A DNA stretch of 64,000 nucleotides from Leifsonia xyli subsp. cynodontis DSM 46306 (GTDB lineage Bacteria; Actinomycetota; Actinomycetes; Actinomycetales; Microbacteriaceae), in NCBI RefSeq assembly GCF_000470775.1, contig NC_022438.1:2108001-2172000 (forward strand). Reading direction: 5' to 3'. Made by a program: the position numbers and the translations under genes. Each line of letters starts with the position of its first letter. Within the stretch, counting starts at the first letter, position 1. Below, piece after piece: positions 12,028 through 22,806 of the stretch. The notes beneath the pieces were generated by a model. It searched no databases. It had not been told where the DNA came from and saw only the letters and a list, made by a program, of their open reading frames with translations.

Positions 12028-13131
12028 GTGCTGCCCAACACGGGTGGCAGGACAGTGCGCGGCACGCTCCGGGACGGATGGGAGCCGTCGGCGGGCGCCG
12101 GAACCGCCCGCGCGAACCTCAGCATCCGCGCGGGCGAGCGCCAGCGCGTCCCGATCGGCCTGCGGCCGTGGCGTCGCGGCGAGCGGCGGGTGTCGCAGGT
12201 GACCGTGCGCTCCTGGGGGCCGCTGCGGCTCTGGGCTCGGCAGGCGACGCTGGCCGCGCCGGGCCGCATCCGGGTGCTGCCGCCGTTCACAGCGCGGAAG
12301 CACCTTCCCTCCCGGCTGGCGCGGCTGCGCGAACTGGACGGGATGACGAGCGTCCAGCTCCGCGGTCAGGGAACCGAGTTCGACTCCCTGCGCGAATACG
12401 TCCGCGGCGACGATGTGCGCTCGATCGACTGGCGGGCCACCGCACGCTGCCACGATCCGGCCGGCGGGAGAGGCGCCCGTGTCATGGTGCGCACCTGGCG
12501 GCCCGAACGCGACCGCCGTGTCGTCATCCTGATCGACACCGCCCGCACCTCTGCCGCCCGCATCGCGGACGAGCCGCGCATCGACACGGCGTTCGAGGCC
12601 GCCCTCCTGCTCGCCGCCCTCGCGAGCCGCGCCGGCGACAGTGTGGATATGCTCGCCTTCGACCGGGTGGCCCGCGGGCGCGTCCAGGGCGCGAGCGGTC
12701 CCGAGCTGCTCTCGCGGATGGTGGATGCGATGGCGACGATCGAACCGGCCCTCATCGAACTCGATTGGCCGGCGGTCCCGGGACAGATCTCCGCGCTGAC
12801 CGGCCAGCGCTCACTCGTCGTCCTGCTGACGTCGATCGAGGCGCCCGGCGCCTCCCGGAGGCTGCTGTCGGTGCTGCCGCAGCTCACGCGCAAGCACCTG
12901 GTCGTGGTCGCCAGCGTGACCGATCCCGACACTGCCGTGGCGGCGCACCAGCGCGAGGACCGCGAACGGGTGTACCACGCCGCCGCGGCTGAGCGGGCGC
13001 TGCTGGACGTGAGCCGCGTCTCCGCGGCCGTGCGGCGCCTCGGCGGGGATGTCGTGACCGGCTCACCCGCGGACCTGCCGCCGGCTCTGGCCGACCGCTA
13101 TCTCGCACTGAAGGCCGCCGGGCGCCTGTAG
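12028..13131 (+). pseudogene. DUF58 family protein lacking its N-terminal membrane region
   Basis: From about residue 12 onward this is a DUF58 protein (VRGTLRDGWEP; GTEFDSLREYVRGDDVRSIDW; VWA-like RVVILIDTART). Full-length DUF58 proteins start with one or two transmembrane segments and about 80 more residues; here the frame opens directly after the moxR stop. The only in-frame start is GTG 12028, which gives 367 aa without a membrane anchor. The junction sequence CTAGGTGTGCTGC (from 12022) is identical to the left end of the IS remnant at 19637. This suggests the missing part was removed by an IS-linked deletion. It may be expressed as a soluble remnant, but function is doubtful. Confidence 0.7.
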
Positions 13132-13458
13132 CTGTTCTCCCCCCGGCCTGCTCCTCACCCGCCCTGCCCCCGCCCGCCCCGACCGCCGCAGACTCTAGGA
13201 GCCGACAGCCGTGGCGAACGGAGGAGTTTCCCCCGACATCCCCGCAAATCTCCTCCATTTCCTGCGTTCCACCCCCTCACACCCCCGAATCTCCTCCCTT
13301 TTCCACCACCCGTCGGAAAAGGAGGAGATCGCAGCCGGGAACGGGCGGAACGCAGGAAACGGAGGAGAAAACGGGTGGCAGGGGCCGGATCTCCTCCGCT
13401 TCCGACGGGGACGGGGACGGCTGAAAGAGGGGCGGACGGAGGGAGGGGCAAGCCGAGT
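13132..13458. repeat. Intergenic region with nested inverted repeats built on GGAGGAG
   Basis: This region lies between two convergent genes. Two 21-nt arms (13250-13270 and 13347-13367) are inverted copies with one mismatch. Inside them a second pair (about 13286-13301 and 13315-13330) also pairs. The heptamer GGAGGAG or its complement occurs at least six times. No gene is seen. It may form a large cruciform or a bidirectional terminator. Confidence 0.6.
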
Positions 13459-14454
13459 TCAGGCGGCGACGACCCGGCGGGCTCCCGCCTCGTCCTCGGC
13501 GAGATCGCCGGTCTCCCCCGCGCGCACCGCGCGACGGCCCACGACCAGCAGGTAGAAGAGGAAAGCCGCGAAGGCCAGCGCACCGATCGCGATCTTCGCC
13601 CAGACCGGCAGCGCCGACGGTGTGACGAAGCCCTCGATGAGGCCAGACAGGAACAGGCTCAGCGCGCAGCCGACCGCGACCGTGAACAGCGCGCGGCCGT
13701 CCTCGGCGAGCGCCTGCCCGCGGGTGCGGGCGCCGGGCGCGATCCACGCCCAGAAGATCCGCAAACCGGCCGCCGCGGCGACGAACACGCTCGTCAGCTC
13801 CAGCAGGCCGTGGGGCAGGATGTAGGCGAAGATGACGTCGCCCTGGCCGTAGGCGAACATCACCCCGGCCGCGGTCCCCACCCCGACCGCGTTCTGGATC
13901 AGGACGTACGGCACCCAGAGACCGGTGATCCCGAACGCGATGCACTGGGCCGCGATCCACGCGTTGTTCGTCCAGACCTGGCCGGCGAAGGACGCGGCGG
14001 GGTTGTCCGAGTAGTAGCCGACGAACGAGCGATCCGCGTACTGCTGAAGATCGGCGTCGCTGCCGAGGTTCCGCAGCACCTGCGGGTCACCGGCGACCCA
14101 CACCGCGTAGAGTGTGGCGACGACGATCGTCGCGAGGGCGACGGCGAGCACGACCCAGCGGATGCGGTAGAGCGCGGCCGGAAGCCGCAGGACGAAGAAT
14201 CGCGGAATCTGGGAGAGCACATTCGCCCCCGCGCCCGTGAACCGCAGCCGGGCCGTCGCCAGCGTCAGCGAGAGACGGTCGCCGACCGTCGTGGACCCGG
14301 CGCTCGTCTGGATCGCCGACAGATCGGCCGCCGCCGACTGGTACAGGTCGATGAGTTCGTCGGCGTCCGCGCCGTCGAGTCGTCGCCGCTTCGCCAGCTC
14401 GGCGAGCCGGTCCCAGTCGGCGCTGCGCGCGGCCGTGTATGCGTCGAGATCCAT
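13459..14454 (-). CDS. Stage II sporulation protein M (SpoIIM)-like membrane protein
   Basis: This 331-aa protein begins MDLDAYTAAR, with a soluble helical N-terminus (about 1-95). Roughly six transmembrane segments follow, with the SpoIIM-family pattern including HGLLELTSVFVAAAAGLRI. The host does not sporulate. The family is widespread in actinobacteria next to RDD, MoxR and DUF58 genes, and its role there is unknown. It is divergent from the RDD gene (8-base gap). It appears intact. Confidence 0.85.
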   Translation of the reverse strand: MDLDAYTAARSADWDRLAELAKRRRLDGADADELIDLYQSAAADLSAIQTSAGSTTVGDRLSLTLATARLRFTGAGANVLSQIPRFFVLRLPAALYRIRWVVLAVALATIVVATLYAVWVAGDPQVLRNLGSDADLQQYADRSFVGYYSDNPAASFAGQVWTNNAWIAAQCIAFGITGLWVPYVLIQNAVGVGTAAGVMFAYGQGDVIFAYILPHGLLELTSVFVAAAAGLRIFWAWIAPGARTRGQALAEDGRALFTVAVGCALSLFLSGLIEGFVTPSALPVWAKIAIGALAFAAFLFYLLVVGRRAVRAGETGDLAEDEAGARRVVAA

Positions 14455-14462
14455 CTGATTGA

Positions 14463-15353
14463 ATGATAGCCATGACGGCAGCGGTGGAGGGGCCGCCGCA
14501 GGGCGCGGCCGAACCGGTGACCGGACGGGCCCTGGTGACCGGCGAGGCCGTGACGCTGGACGTGCGGCCGGCCGGGTACATCCTGCGTGCGGCGGGAACG
14601 ATCATTGACGCGGCGCTGTCCCTCCTCGTGATGCTCGCCAGAACCGGAGGCTGGCTCGACCGCGCGGCCGTCCAGGCGCTGGTGGTGCTGATCCTGGTGT
14701 TCGGGATGGTGGTGCTGCCGATGGGCGTCGAACTGCTCACTCGCGGCAAATCCCTGGGCAGACTGGCAGTGGGCGCGCGCATTATGCGCGACGACGGCGG
14801 CGCGATCGGGTTCCGGCACGCGTTCGTCCGGGCTCTCGTCGGCGTGCTGGAGATCTTTCTGACCGTCGGCGGCATCGCGGCGCTGACCGGCCTCCTGAAC
14901 CCGCGCTCCCAGCGCCTCGGCGATCTGCTCGCGGGCACCCATAGCCAGCTGGAGCGAATTCCCCGGCCGCACCCGCTCCTGCTCCCGCTGGCGCCTCAGC
15001 TGACGCTCTGGGCGCAGACAGCGGATGTGGGGCGGCTGCCGGATCGGCTCTCCTGGCGCATCGCGCAGTTCCTTCGGCAGGCGCCCCAGCTGACCCCGGC
15101 CGCACGCCTCGGGCTCAGCACCGAACTCGCCCGCGAAGCGTCGGTGTTCGTGTCGCCGTTGCCTCCGGTCGACGCGGAGACCTTTCTCGTCGCGGTCGCG
15201 TCGCTGCGGCGGAATCGGGAGGCCGCGGCCCTCTCCGGTGAGAGCCAGCGGATCGCCGCCCTCGCCCCGGTGCTGTCCGGCCTGCCGCACAGCTTCCCGG
15301 ACCGGCGGAGCGGGAGCGACCGGGTGCAGCGCCACGTCGAGCGGGGCAGGTGA
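14463..15353 (+). CDS. RDD family membrane protein
   Basis: This 296-aa protein has an RDD domain (about residues 30-160) with the family signature residues in GYILRAAGTIIDAA and GKSLGRLAVGARIMRDDGG, followed by NPRSQRLGDLLAGT. The C-terminal 130 residues are hydrophilic. RDD proteins are poorly characterised; some affect ion or solute transport. Two ATGs (14463 and 14472) are possible starts. It is divergent from and paired with the SpoIIM-like gene, a common actinobacterial arrangement. Confidence 0.85.
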   Translation: MIAMTAAVEGPPQGAAEPVTGRALVTGEAVTLDVRPAGYILRAAGTIIDAALSLLVMLARTGGWLDRAAVQALVVLILVFGMVVLPMGVELLTRGKSLGRLAVGARIMRDDGGAIGFRHAFVRALVGVLEIFLTVGGIAALTGLLNPRSQRLGDLLAGTHSQLERIPRPHPLLLPLAPQLTLWAQTADVGRLPDRLSWRIAQFLRQAPQLTPAARLGLSTELAREASVFVSPLPPVDAETFLVAVASLRRNREAAALSGESQRIAALAPVLSGLPHSFPDRRSGSDRVQRHVERGR

Positions 15354-15358
15354 GCGCC

Positions 15359-15910
15359 TCAGCTGTGCAGGAGCCGCTGGAACAGCACATGATCCTGCCA
15401 GCGCCCCGCGATCTTCAGATATGCCGGGGCGACGCCGATGCGCTCGAAGCCGGCCCGCGTGAGCACCGACTGGGAGGCGTGGTTCGCCAGCAGAGTGGAC
15501 GCTTGGAGGCGGTGCAGACCGTACTCGTCCCGCGCCGCTGCGATCACGGCGGCGAGCGCTTCGGAGAGCTGGGCCGCGGCCGGTGTGGGCGCGGTCGAGC
15601 CAGTAGCCGACCGTCGCGCTCTGAAAGGCTGCGCGGACGAGGCTGCTGAGATCGATGCCGCCGGCGATGTCGCCGCCGTCCACGAGGACCAGCGGGAGGG
15701 CGCTGCCGCCGTCGCGCAGGGCCAGCAGTTCCCGTGTGTGGGCGAGCTGGCCCTCCGCCGTGAAGAAGTCCTCCGTGCGCGTGGGGTCCCACGGCGCGAG
15801 GTGAGCGCGGTTGCGGATGTGGGCGGCCGCGAGGGCGGGCGCGTCGTCCTCTCTGCGCACGCGCAGGAGGAGGTCGCCCGGCAGCGGACGGTCAGCGAAT
15901 TCGAGGGTCA

Positions 15911-15911
<1 letters not shown>
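15359..15911 (-). pseudogene. GNAT (RimJ-like) N-acetyltransferase, frameshifted
   Basis: Residues 1-115 from the ATG at 15911 (MTLEFADRPL) match the N-terminal half of a RimJ/RimL-type acetyltransferase up to VGYWLDRAHTGRG. Then the frame changes near 15563-15575, and the acetyl-CoA-binding half (EALAAVIAAARDEYG; SVLTRAGFERIG) continues one frame over to the stop at 15359. One base change would join the halves into a protein of about 183 aa. The ATG overlaps the ahcY stop (ATGA). The substrate is unknown. Confidence 0.75.
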
Positions 15912-17392
<1,481 letters not shown>

Positions 17393-17469
17393 GCCGTCAT
17401 TCTCGCACGCGCGCCGGAGGGTGGAAGAAACACGAAACGACCCTGCGACCGAGAGCTCCGAAAGCCGCC

Positions 17470-18897
17470 TCAGGCCCGGATGAGCGCGAGGACCTCATCG
17501 CGGAGACGAGCCATCGTCGCCACGTCCGCCGCCTCCACGTTGAGCCGCAGAAGCGGCTCCGTGTTGGACGCCCGCACCGAGAACCACCAGAACGGATCGG
17601 CTTCGGCTGTCAGCCCGGTGACGGTCAGCCCGTCCAGCTCGTCGAACTCCGCGCGTCCGGTGAAGGCCTCCACGATGCGCGCGTAGGCGGCGGGGACGTC
17701 CGCCACGGTGGAGTTGATCTCCCCGGACAGGGCATACGGCGTGTACCGGGCGGAGAGCTCGGAGAGCGGTCGGTCCTGCGAGCCGAATTCGGCGAGCATG
17801 TGCATCGCCGCCAGCATCCCGTTGTCGGCGCCCCAGAAGTCGCGGAAGTAGTAATGGGCCGAGTGTTCGCCGCCGAAGACCGCGCCGGTCTCGCGCATCG
17901 CGTCCTTGATGAGGGAGTGGCCCACCCGCGTGCGGTAGGGGATCGCTCCGGCCGCTTCGATCGTCTCCGGAACGATATTCGAGGTGATGAGGTTGTGGAT
18001 GACCGTGATCTCCGCCTCCGGGTCGTCGCGGCGCGCCCGCTGGATCTCGCGCAGGGCGACGATAGCCGCGACCGCGGAGGGGGTCACGGCCGCTCCGGTC
18101 TCGTCCACCACGAAACAGCGGTCGGCATCGCCGTCGAAGGCGAGGCCCAGATCGGCCCCGTGTTCGACGACGACGGCCTGGAGATCGACCAGGTTGGCCG
18201 GCTCCAGCGGATTGGCCTCGTGGTTCGGGAAAGCGCCGTCGAGCTCGAAGTACATCGGGACGATCTCGATCGGGAGCGCCGGGAGACCGGCCGCTTCGCC
18301 GAGCACGGCGGGCACGGTCAGACCGCCCATCCCATTGCCCGCGTCCACGACGACCGTGATCGGCCGGACGCCGGAGAGATCGACCAGCTCGCGCAGAGAG
18401 GCCGCGTAGTCGGCCAGCACATCCTGCTCGCGGTAAGAGCCCGGGGTCGCGACCGGCTCGATCCCACCGGCCAGATAGGCCGCAGCGCGGTCGCGGACGG
18501 CGGCCAGCCCGGTGTCCCGGCTGATGCCCTGGGCGCCCGCCCGGGAGAGCTTGATCCCGTTGTAGGCGGCCGGGTTGTGGCTCGCGGTGAACATCGCCGC
18601 AGGCGCATTCAGCGCGCCGGACGCGAAATACGATTCGTCGGTCGAGCAGAGTCCGATCGCGACCACATCGGCGCCGCGGGCCTGTGCGCCCCGGGCGAAG
18701 GCCGCGGCGAAACCGGGGGACGAGTCCCGCATGTCGTGGCCGACGACGACCGGGCCGCCGGCGGCCCCGATCTCGTCGACGAAGCCCGCCGCGATGGCGG
18801 TCACGACCTCCTCGGTCAGCGCACGGCCGACGAGGCCGCGGACGTCGTAGGCCCCGACGATCTGGGCCAGGAGGAGGGAAGGATCGGTCTTGCTCAC
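17470..18897 (-). CDS. manB: Phosphomannomutase/phosphoglucomutase
   Basis: This 475-aa alpha-D-phosphohexomutase interconverts hexose 6- and 1-phosphates for GDP-mannose and wall glycan synthesis. It has the phosphoserine loop [14 protein letters not shown], the metal loop FDGDADR, the sugar-binding loop [19 protein letters not shown] (in two parts) and the C-terminal phosphate loop VRASNTEP. All four active-site loops are present. It follows the DUF3499 gene on the same strand, a conserved actinobacterial pairing. Whether mannose or glucose phosphate is the main substrate cannot be told from sequence. Confidence 0.93.
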   Translation of the reverse strand: MSKTDPSLLLAQIVGAYDVRGLVGRALTEEVVTAIAAGFVDEIGAAGGPVVVGHDMRDSSPGFAAAFARGAQARGADVVAIGLCSTDESYFASGALNAPAAMFTASHNPAAYNGIKLSRAGAQGISRDTGLAAVRDRAAAYLAGGIEPVATPGSYREQDVLADYAASLRELVDLSGVRPITVVVDAGNGMGGLTVPAVLGEAAGLPALPIEIVPMYFELDGAFPNHEANPLEPANLVDLQAVVVEHGADLGLAFDGDADRCFVVDETGAAVTPSAVAAIVALREIQRARRDDPEAEITVIHNLITSNIVPETIEAAGAIPYRTRVGHSLIKDAMRETGAVFGGEHSAHYYFRDFWGADNGMLAAMHMLAEFGSQDRPLSELSARYTPYALSGEINSTVADVPAAYARIVEAFTGRAEFDELDGLTVTGLTAEADPFWWFSVRASNTEPLLRLNVEAADVATMARLRDEVLALIRA

Positions 18898-18922
18898 CCG
18901 ACCAACCTAGCCGACCGGTCCG

Positions 18923-19135
18923 TCATCTCCGCTCGCCGAAAACCTCATGCCGAACGATCTGCCAGCCTTTCGGTGCGGAGAGCCGCTCCGCGTGAATGGC
19001 GCAGAGGTCGTACGTGTGCGGCTCGGAGGACAGGCTGAGGGGCCCGAGCACGGCCATCGAGTCCGCGTAGACGTAGGTGAGCGTCGCAACGGCCTCGCGC
19101 GGGCACGCGACGCGGGAGCAAGGCCGACTCGACAC
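18923..19135 (-). CDS. DUF3499 family small protein
   Basis: This 70-aa protein starts MSSRPCSRVACPREAVATL and has CSRVAC and C-x-x-H (LCAIHAERL) elements that could bind a metal ion. DUF3499 genes are conserved beside phosphomannomutase and a metallopeptidase-like gene in actinobacteria. Function unknown. It is divergent from the gene at 19177. Confidence 0.85.
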   Translation of the reverse strand: MSSRPCSRVACPREAVATLTYVYADSMAVLGPLSLSSEPHTYDLCAIHAERLSAPKGWQIVRHEVFGERR

Positions 19136-19176
19136 CCGGCCAGACTACCGCCGCCGCACCGACGTAGGATGGCGAC

Positions 19177-19626
19177 ATGCCCCGCAACCGCCGCGCCAAC
19201 GCCAGCAGCACGCCCCCGGCGACGAGCCGGTGGCGAAGCCGGCACGGTCGTGGCGCTCGCGGGCCGGTGACGGGTCCGCATCTGCCGATGCTGTCGAACC
19301 GCATCGACTCCTTCGATATGACCGTGGCCTCCACCGCCGACTACCTCAAGGGCGTCTGGCCGGAGGAGCTGGCCGGCGTGTGCTTCGAGGTCGCGGCAAC
19401 CCCGACCGGGAACCCCGGCGAAGACGGCGTCGATCGCTGGCATGTGGATGGCTCCCGCCGCCGCATCGTTCTGTACCGGGTGCCGATCCAGCGGCTGACC
19501 AAGCTCCACCGCAACGACGATCTGCACCGCCGGATGTACATCGAGGGATGCGTCTTCCGCGCCGTGGCCGAACTGCTCGGCAAGGACCCGTGGGACCTCG
19601 CCCCGGATCGCTTCCGGCACTTCTGA
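19177..19626 (+). CDS. Metallopeptidase-family (DUF1025-like) protein
   Basis: This 149-aa protein has a basic N-terminus (MPRNRRANA), then GRGARGPVTGPHLP, and a conserved C-terminal part (IVLYRVPIQRL; HRRMYIEGCVFRAVAELLGKD in two stretches; DLAPDRFRHF). Orthologues in Microbacteriaceae are often called metallopeptidase-family proteins, but no HExxH motif is visible here. Activity is therefore uncertain. It pairs divergently with DUF3499, as elsewhere in the order. Confidence 0.75.
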   Translation: MPRNRRANASSTPPATSRWRSRHGRGARGPVTGPHLPMLSNRIDSFDMTVASTADYLKGVWPEELAGVCFEVAATPTGNPGEDGVDRWHVDGSRRRIVLYRVPIQRLTKLHRNDDLHRRMYIEGCVFRAVAELLGKDPWDLAPDRFRHF

Positions 19627-19637
19627 GCGGCGGGCCC

Positions 19638-20345
19638 TAGGTGTGCTGCTCAGGGACGTTGGTTGAGGTGTGACGCGATAGATGGGTGAGGACCTCCCGG
19701 TCGAGAGTGGGGCTGTCTAGTTTCCCTGCACTCGATGACTTAGGAGGTCCTCGTGACCCACGCTAATGCTGCTTTGACTCCTCGCGAATGCCTCCGCCTG
19801 GCCCGCCAAGTCGTCGACGACGGCTGGTCCGTTGCTGCGGCGGCGACCTACTTCCGAGTGTCCTGACGCACCGCGGACCGATGGGCTCGTCGTTACGTGG
19901 AGATGGGCGAGGCGGGAATGCTGGACCGTTCGTCACGGCCGCATCACAGCCCGAACAAGACCCCGCGAAGACTGGTCCGCAAGGTCGTGCATCTGCGGTG
20001 GAAGAAGCGGCTGGGACCAGTCGGTATCGGCGCCCAGCTCGGCATGCCCGCCTCGACCGTTCACACGGTCCTCTCCCGGTGCCGGATCAATCGGCCCAGC
20101 CACGTCGACGTCCGCACCGGCGAACCCGCCCGCCGCTACGAGCACGAGCATCCCGGATCGATGATCCACGTCGACATCAAGAAACTCGGCAACATCCCCG
20201 ACGGTGGCGGCTGGCGCTACGTCGGACGTCTCCAGGGAGAGCGGAACAAGGCCATCACCGCGAAGCGGACCGGGAAACACGGGATCACCGGCGACATGAT
20301 CACCGGCACAGCGTTCGTTCATACCGTCATCGACGATCACTCCCG
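19638..20345 (+). mobile_element. IS481-family insertion sequence remnant (left end plus partial transposase)
   Basis: The left end starts after CTAG (19637-19640) with GTGTGCTGCTCAGGGACG. The known IS481 target preference is a CTAG core. About 110 bases of untranslated left end precede the transposase. The element stops abruptly inside the transposase gene near 20345, where sequence switches to the 3' end of polyphosphate kinase. No right inverted repeat is present, so this element cannot move by itself. Confidence 0.8.
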
Positions 20346-20348
20346 GCC
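19753..20348 (+). pseudogene. IS481-family transposase, internal stop and 3' truncation
   Basis: Reading from GTG 19753 (MTHANAALTPRE), the product has the N-terminal HTH of IS481 transposases, then an in-frame TGA at 19864, then RTADRWARRYVEMGEAGMLDRSSRPHHSP-type sequence (split here). The first catalytic DDE Asp regions follow (HVDIKKLGNIPDGGGWRYVG; TVIDDHSR). Homology ends right after DDHSR, so the last catalytic Asp and Glu are missing. The gene is dead on two counts. Confidence 0.85.
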
Positions 20349-20543
20349 CATATCGCCGAGCTCGATCGCCTCTTCGATCTGGCTTTCGACCCCGGAACGG
20401 CGAGCTGGGCACTCGCGCAGGACGGCGTCTGGACACGGAATCACCTCGACAGCGCCGGCAAGCCGCTGACCGATCTGCAGAATAAGCTCATGCAGCAGAT
20501 CAATCACCGGCCCCGCAGATCCCGCACAGGAACCAGGCGGTGA
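20346..20543 (+). pseudogene. ppk: 3' remnant of polyphosphate kinase (ppk1)
   Basis: After the IS breakpoint the frame ending at 20543 encodes HIAELDRLFDLAFDPGTAS, then DGVWTRNHLDSAGKPLTDLQ, the typical extreme C-terminus of actinobacterial PPK1. About 64 of the usual ~700 residues remain. PPK1 makes polyphosphate from ATP. It normally lies just upstream of a MutT1-like gene and phosphate uptake genes, exactly the order here. The IS insertion and a deletion removed the rest, so the strain has lost this ppk1 copy. Confidence 0.8.
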
Positions 20544-21478
20544 GCTCCGCCATCTCTGCGGCGGGCGCCCTCTGCTGGCGCGTCGTGAACGACAGGATCG
20601 TCGTGCTCGTCGTACACCGCACGAAGTACGGCGATATCACCATCCCCAAGGGAAAGGTCGATCCGGGCGAGACGCTGCCGCAGACCGCGGTCCGCGAGAT
20701 CCTCGAGGAGACCGGTCTCGCCATCGCGCTGGGCGTCCCCCTCGGCGTCTCCGCGTACCCGCTGCGCTCCGGCCGCGAGAAGATCGTCCGCTACTGGTCT
20801 GCCGAGGTCTCCGACGGCGCGATCGAACGGTCGAGCTTCGTGCCCAACTCCGAGATCACGGCCATCGAGTGGGTCAGCCTCAAGAAGGCCCGCGGCTACC
20901 TCACCTACGAGCGGGACGTCGAGATCCTCGACGCCTTCGAGGACCTCGTCCACCAGGGAGTCACCTCCACGTTCGCGCTGATCGCGCTCCGCCACGGCAA
21001 AGCGTAGCCCCGTTCCCACTGGGACGGCCCAGACGCGACCCGGCCCCTGACCGACCGCGGCGTCAAGCAGTCCGCCGGGGATGTCCCCACCCTCCGTGCG
21101 TGGCGTCCGAAGCGCATCGTCAGCAGCGACGCGGTCCGCTGCGTGGCGACGGTCGCCCCGCTCGCCGCCGCGACCGGAATCGTCACGCGCCGCGACCACG
21201 GCATCAGCCAGGACGCGCACGAAGAGGGCCGCGGGGATGTCCGGGCCATCGTCGGCAAGCGCATCCGTGCCCGCAAGACCGCGGTTCTGTGCAGCCACGG
21301 CCCGGTCCTGCCCGAGATCCTCCGCGAGATCGCGCTGGCCACTGGCACCATGCCGGGCGCTTATCTGAACGACGCAGCCGACCTCGACACCGGCGGCTTC
21401 TCGGTCGTACACCTCTCGGCCACGAACCCGGCCTCGGGCATCGTGTCGATCGAGACTTACGCGCCGCCAGTGGGATGA
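20540..21478 (+). pseudogene. MutT1-like protein (Nudix plus histidine phosphatase), split by a TAG codon
   Basis: The first 155 codons from GTG 20540 form a Nudix hydrolase with a good Nudix box (GETLPQTAVREILEETG). At 21005-21007 an in-frame TAG falls just after the RHG motif (IALRHGKA) of the second domain. The same frame then continues with PRSHWDGPDATRPLTDRG and the rest of a SixA-type histidine phosphatase to 21478. Intact two-domain homologues (MutT1) sanitise 8-oxo-dGTP and diadenosine polyphosphates. The Nudix half could still be made alone; the phosphatase half has no good start. The start codon overlaps the ppk remnant. Confidence 0.8.
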
Positions 21479-21499
21479 GCGCCCAAGACAACACGCCTC

Positions 21500-21521
21500 G
21501 TTAACCTTCCGTTTACCGCTG
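21500..21521 (+). promoter_or_regulatory. PHO box upstream of pstS
   Basis: Two 11-bp direct repeats, GTTAACCTTCC (21500-21510) and GTTTACCGCTG (21511-21521), match the actinobacterial PhoP-binding consensus of GTTCACC-type units at 11-bp spacing. They lie about 90 bases before the pstS start. The pst operon is therefore probably induced by phosphate starvation through PhoR-PhoP. Confidence 0.75.
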
Positions 21522-21612
21522 CGGGGGACGCTGGTCAGACACCGGGCATAGCGTCGCACGAGGGTCGCACCGGCCCCGTCCTGTTGTTACTGATCCCCCG
21601 GAAGGGACAACT

Positions 21613-22710
21613 GTGAAACTGAAGCGACTTGGCGTTCCCGTGGCCCTCCTGGCCGCGGCCGCTCTTTCCCTTACCGCCTGCGCAGCCAACGAAGCCAGCG
21701 CCCCGGCGAGCACCTCGGCGAAGCCGTCGAATCTCTCCGGCACCCTCAACGGCATCGGCTCTTCCGCCCAGGGAGCCGCCCAGACCGTCTGGATCGCCGG
21801 CTTCCAGCAGGCCAACCCGAAGGCGACCGTCAACTACGACCCGCAGGGCTCCGGCGCCGGTCGCAAGAGCTTCATCGCGGGCGCAGCCGACTTCGCCGGC
21901 TCCGACGCCGCACTCAACGCCACCGAGCTCGCGTCCACATTCGCGGGCTGCGCAGCGGGCAGCAAGACCATCGACCTGCCGGTCTACATCTCCCCGATCG
22001 CGATCGCGTACAACCTCGACGGCGTGAAGGACCTCAAGCTCGACGCCGCCACCATCGCGGGCATCTTCTCGGGCAAGATCACCACCTGGGACGACGCGAA
22101 GATCAAGGGGCTGAACGCGGACGCCTCCCTCCCGTCCGCCCCGATCACCGTCGTACACCGTTCCGACGACTCGGGCACCACGCAGAACTTCACCGACTAC
22201 CTCGCGGCGAACGCGCCCGAGGTGTGGACCGCTCCCGCGTCGCAGACGTTCCCGTTCCAGATCGGCGACGCGGCGAAGGGCACCTCGGGCGTCGCAGACA
22301 CCACGAAGAACGCCAAGAACTCGATCACCTACATCGACGAGTCGGGCTCGGCCGGCCTGTCCATCGCACAGCTGAAGGTCGGCGACGGCTTCGAGAAGAT
22401 CAGCGCCGATGGCGCGGCCGCTGTGGTCGCCGCCTCCCCGATCGCCGATGGCCGCGGCAGCAACGACGACCTCGCCGTCAAGATCAACCGCAAGGACACC
22501 GCCAAGGGGGCCTGGCCGCTGGTCCTCGTCTCGTACGTCATCGCCTGCCAGGAGTACAAGGACTCCGCAAAGGCCGATCTGGTGAAGGGCTACGTCGACT
22601 ACCTGGTCTCCGGCGACGCCCAGAAGGCCGCCGCAAAGCAGGCCGGCTCGGCTCCGCTCGCGAGCGATCTCTCCGACAAGGTCTCCAAGGCCGTCGCCAG
22701 CATCAAGTAG
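21613..22710 (+). CDS. pstS: Phosphate ABC transporter substrate-binding lipoprotein PstS
   Basis: This 365-aa lipoprotein has a signal peptide with lipobox LSLTACAAN (Cys near residue 22) and the PstS fold. Phosphate-contact elements include GIGSSAQGAAQT, GSGAGRKSF and VHRSDDSGTTQNF. It captures phosphate outside the membrane and delivers it to PstC-PstA. First gene of pstSCAB, preceded by a PHO box. The GTG start has the spacer AAGGGACAACT upstream. Intact. Confidence 0.96.
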   Translation: MKLKRLGVPVALLAAAALSLTACAANEASAPASTSAKPSNLSGTLNGIGSSAQGAAQTVWIAGFQQANPKATVNYDPQGSGAGRKSFIAGAADFAGSDAALNATELASTFAGCAAGSKTIDLPVYISPIAIAYNLDGVKDLKLDAATIAGIFSGKITTWDDAKIKGLNADASLPSAPITVVHRSDDSGTTQNFTDYLAANAPEVWTAPASQTFPFQIGDAAKGTSGVADTTKNAKNSITYIDESGSAGLSIAQLKVGDGFEKISADGAAAVVAASPIADGRGSNDDLAVKINRKDTAKGAWPLVLVSYVIACQEYKDSAKADLVKGYVDYLVSGDAQKAAAKQAGSAPLASDLSDKVSKAVASIK

Positions 22711-22806
22711 CGCCCCGGCCGCTCGGCCTGGCCGGTTTCACGGTTCAGGCCGAGCGGTTCCCCACCTCGCCCGAAGAGCGCACCGCCCGCACAGAGAAAG
22801 CCACGA

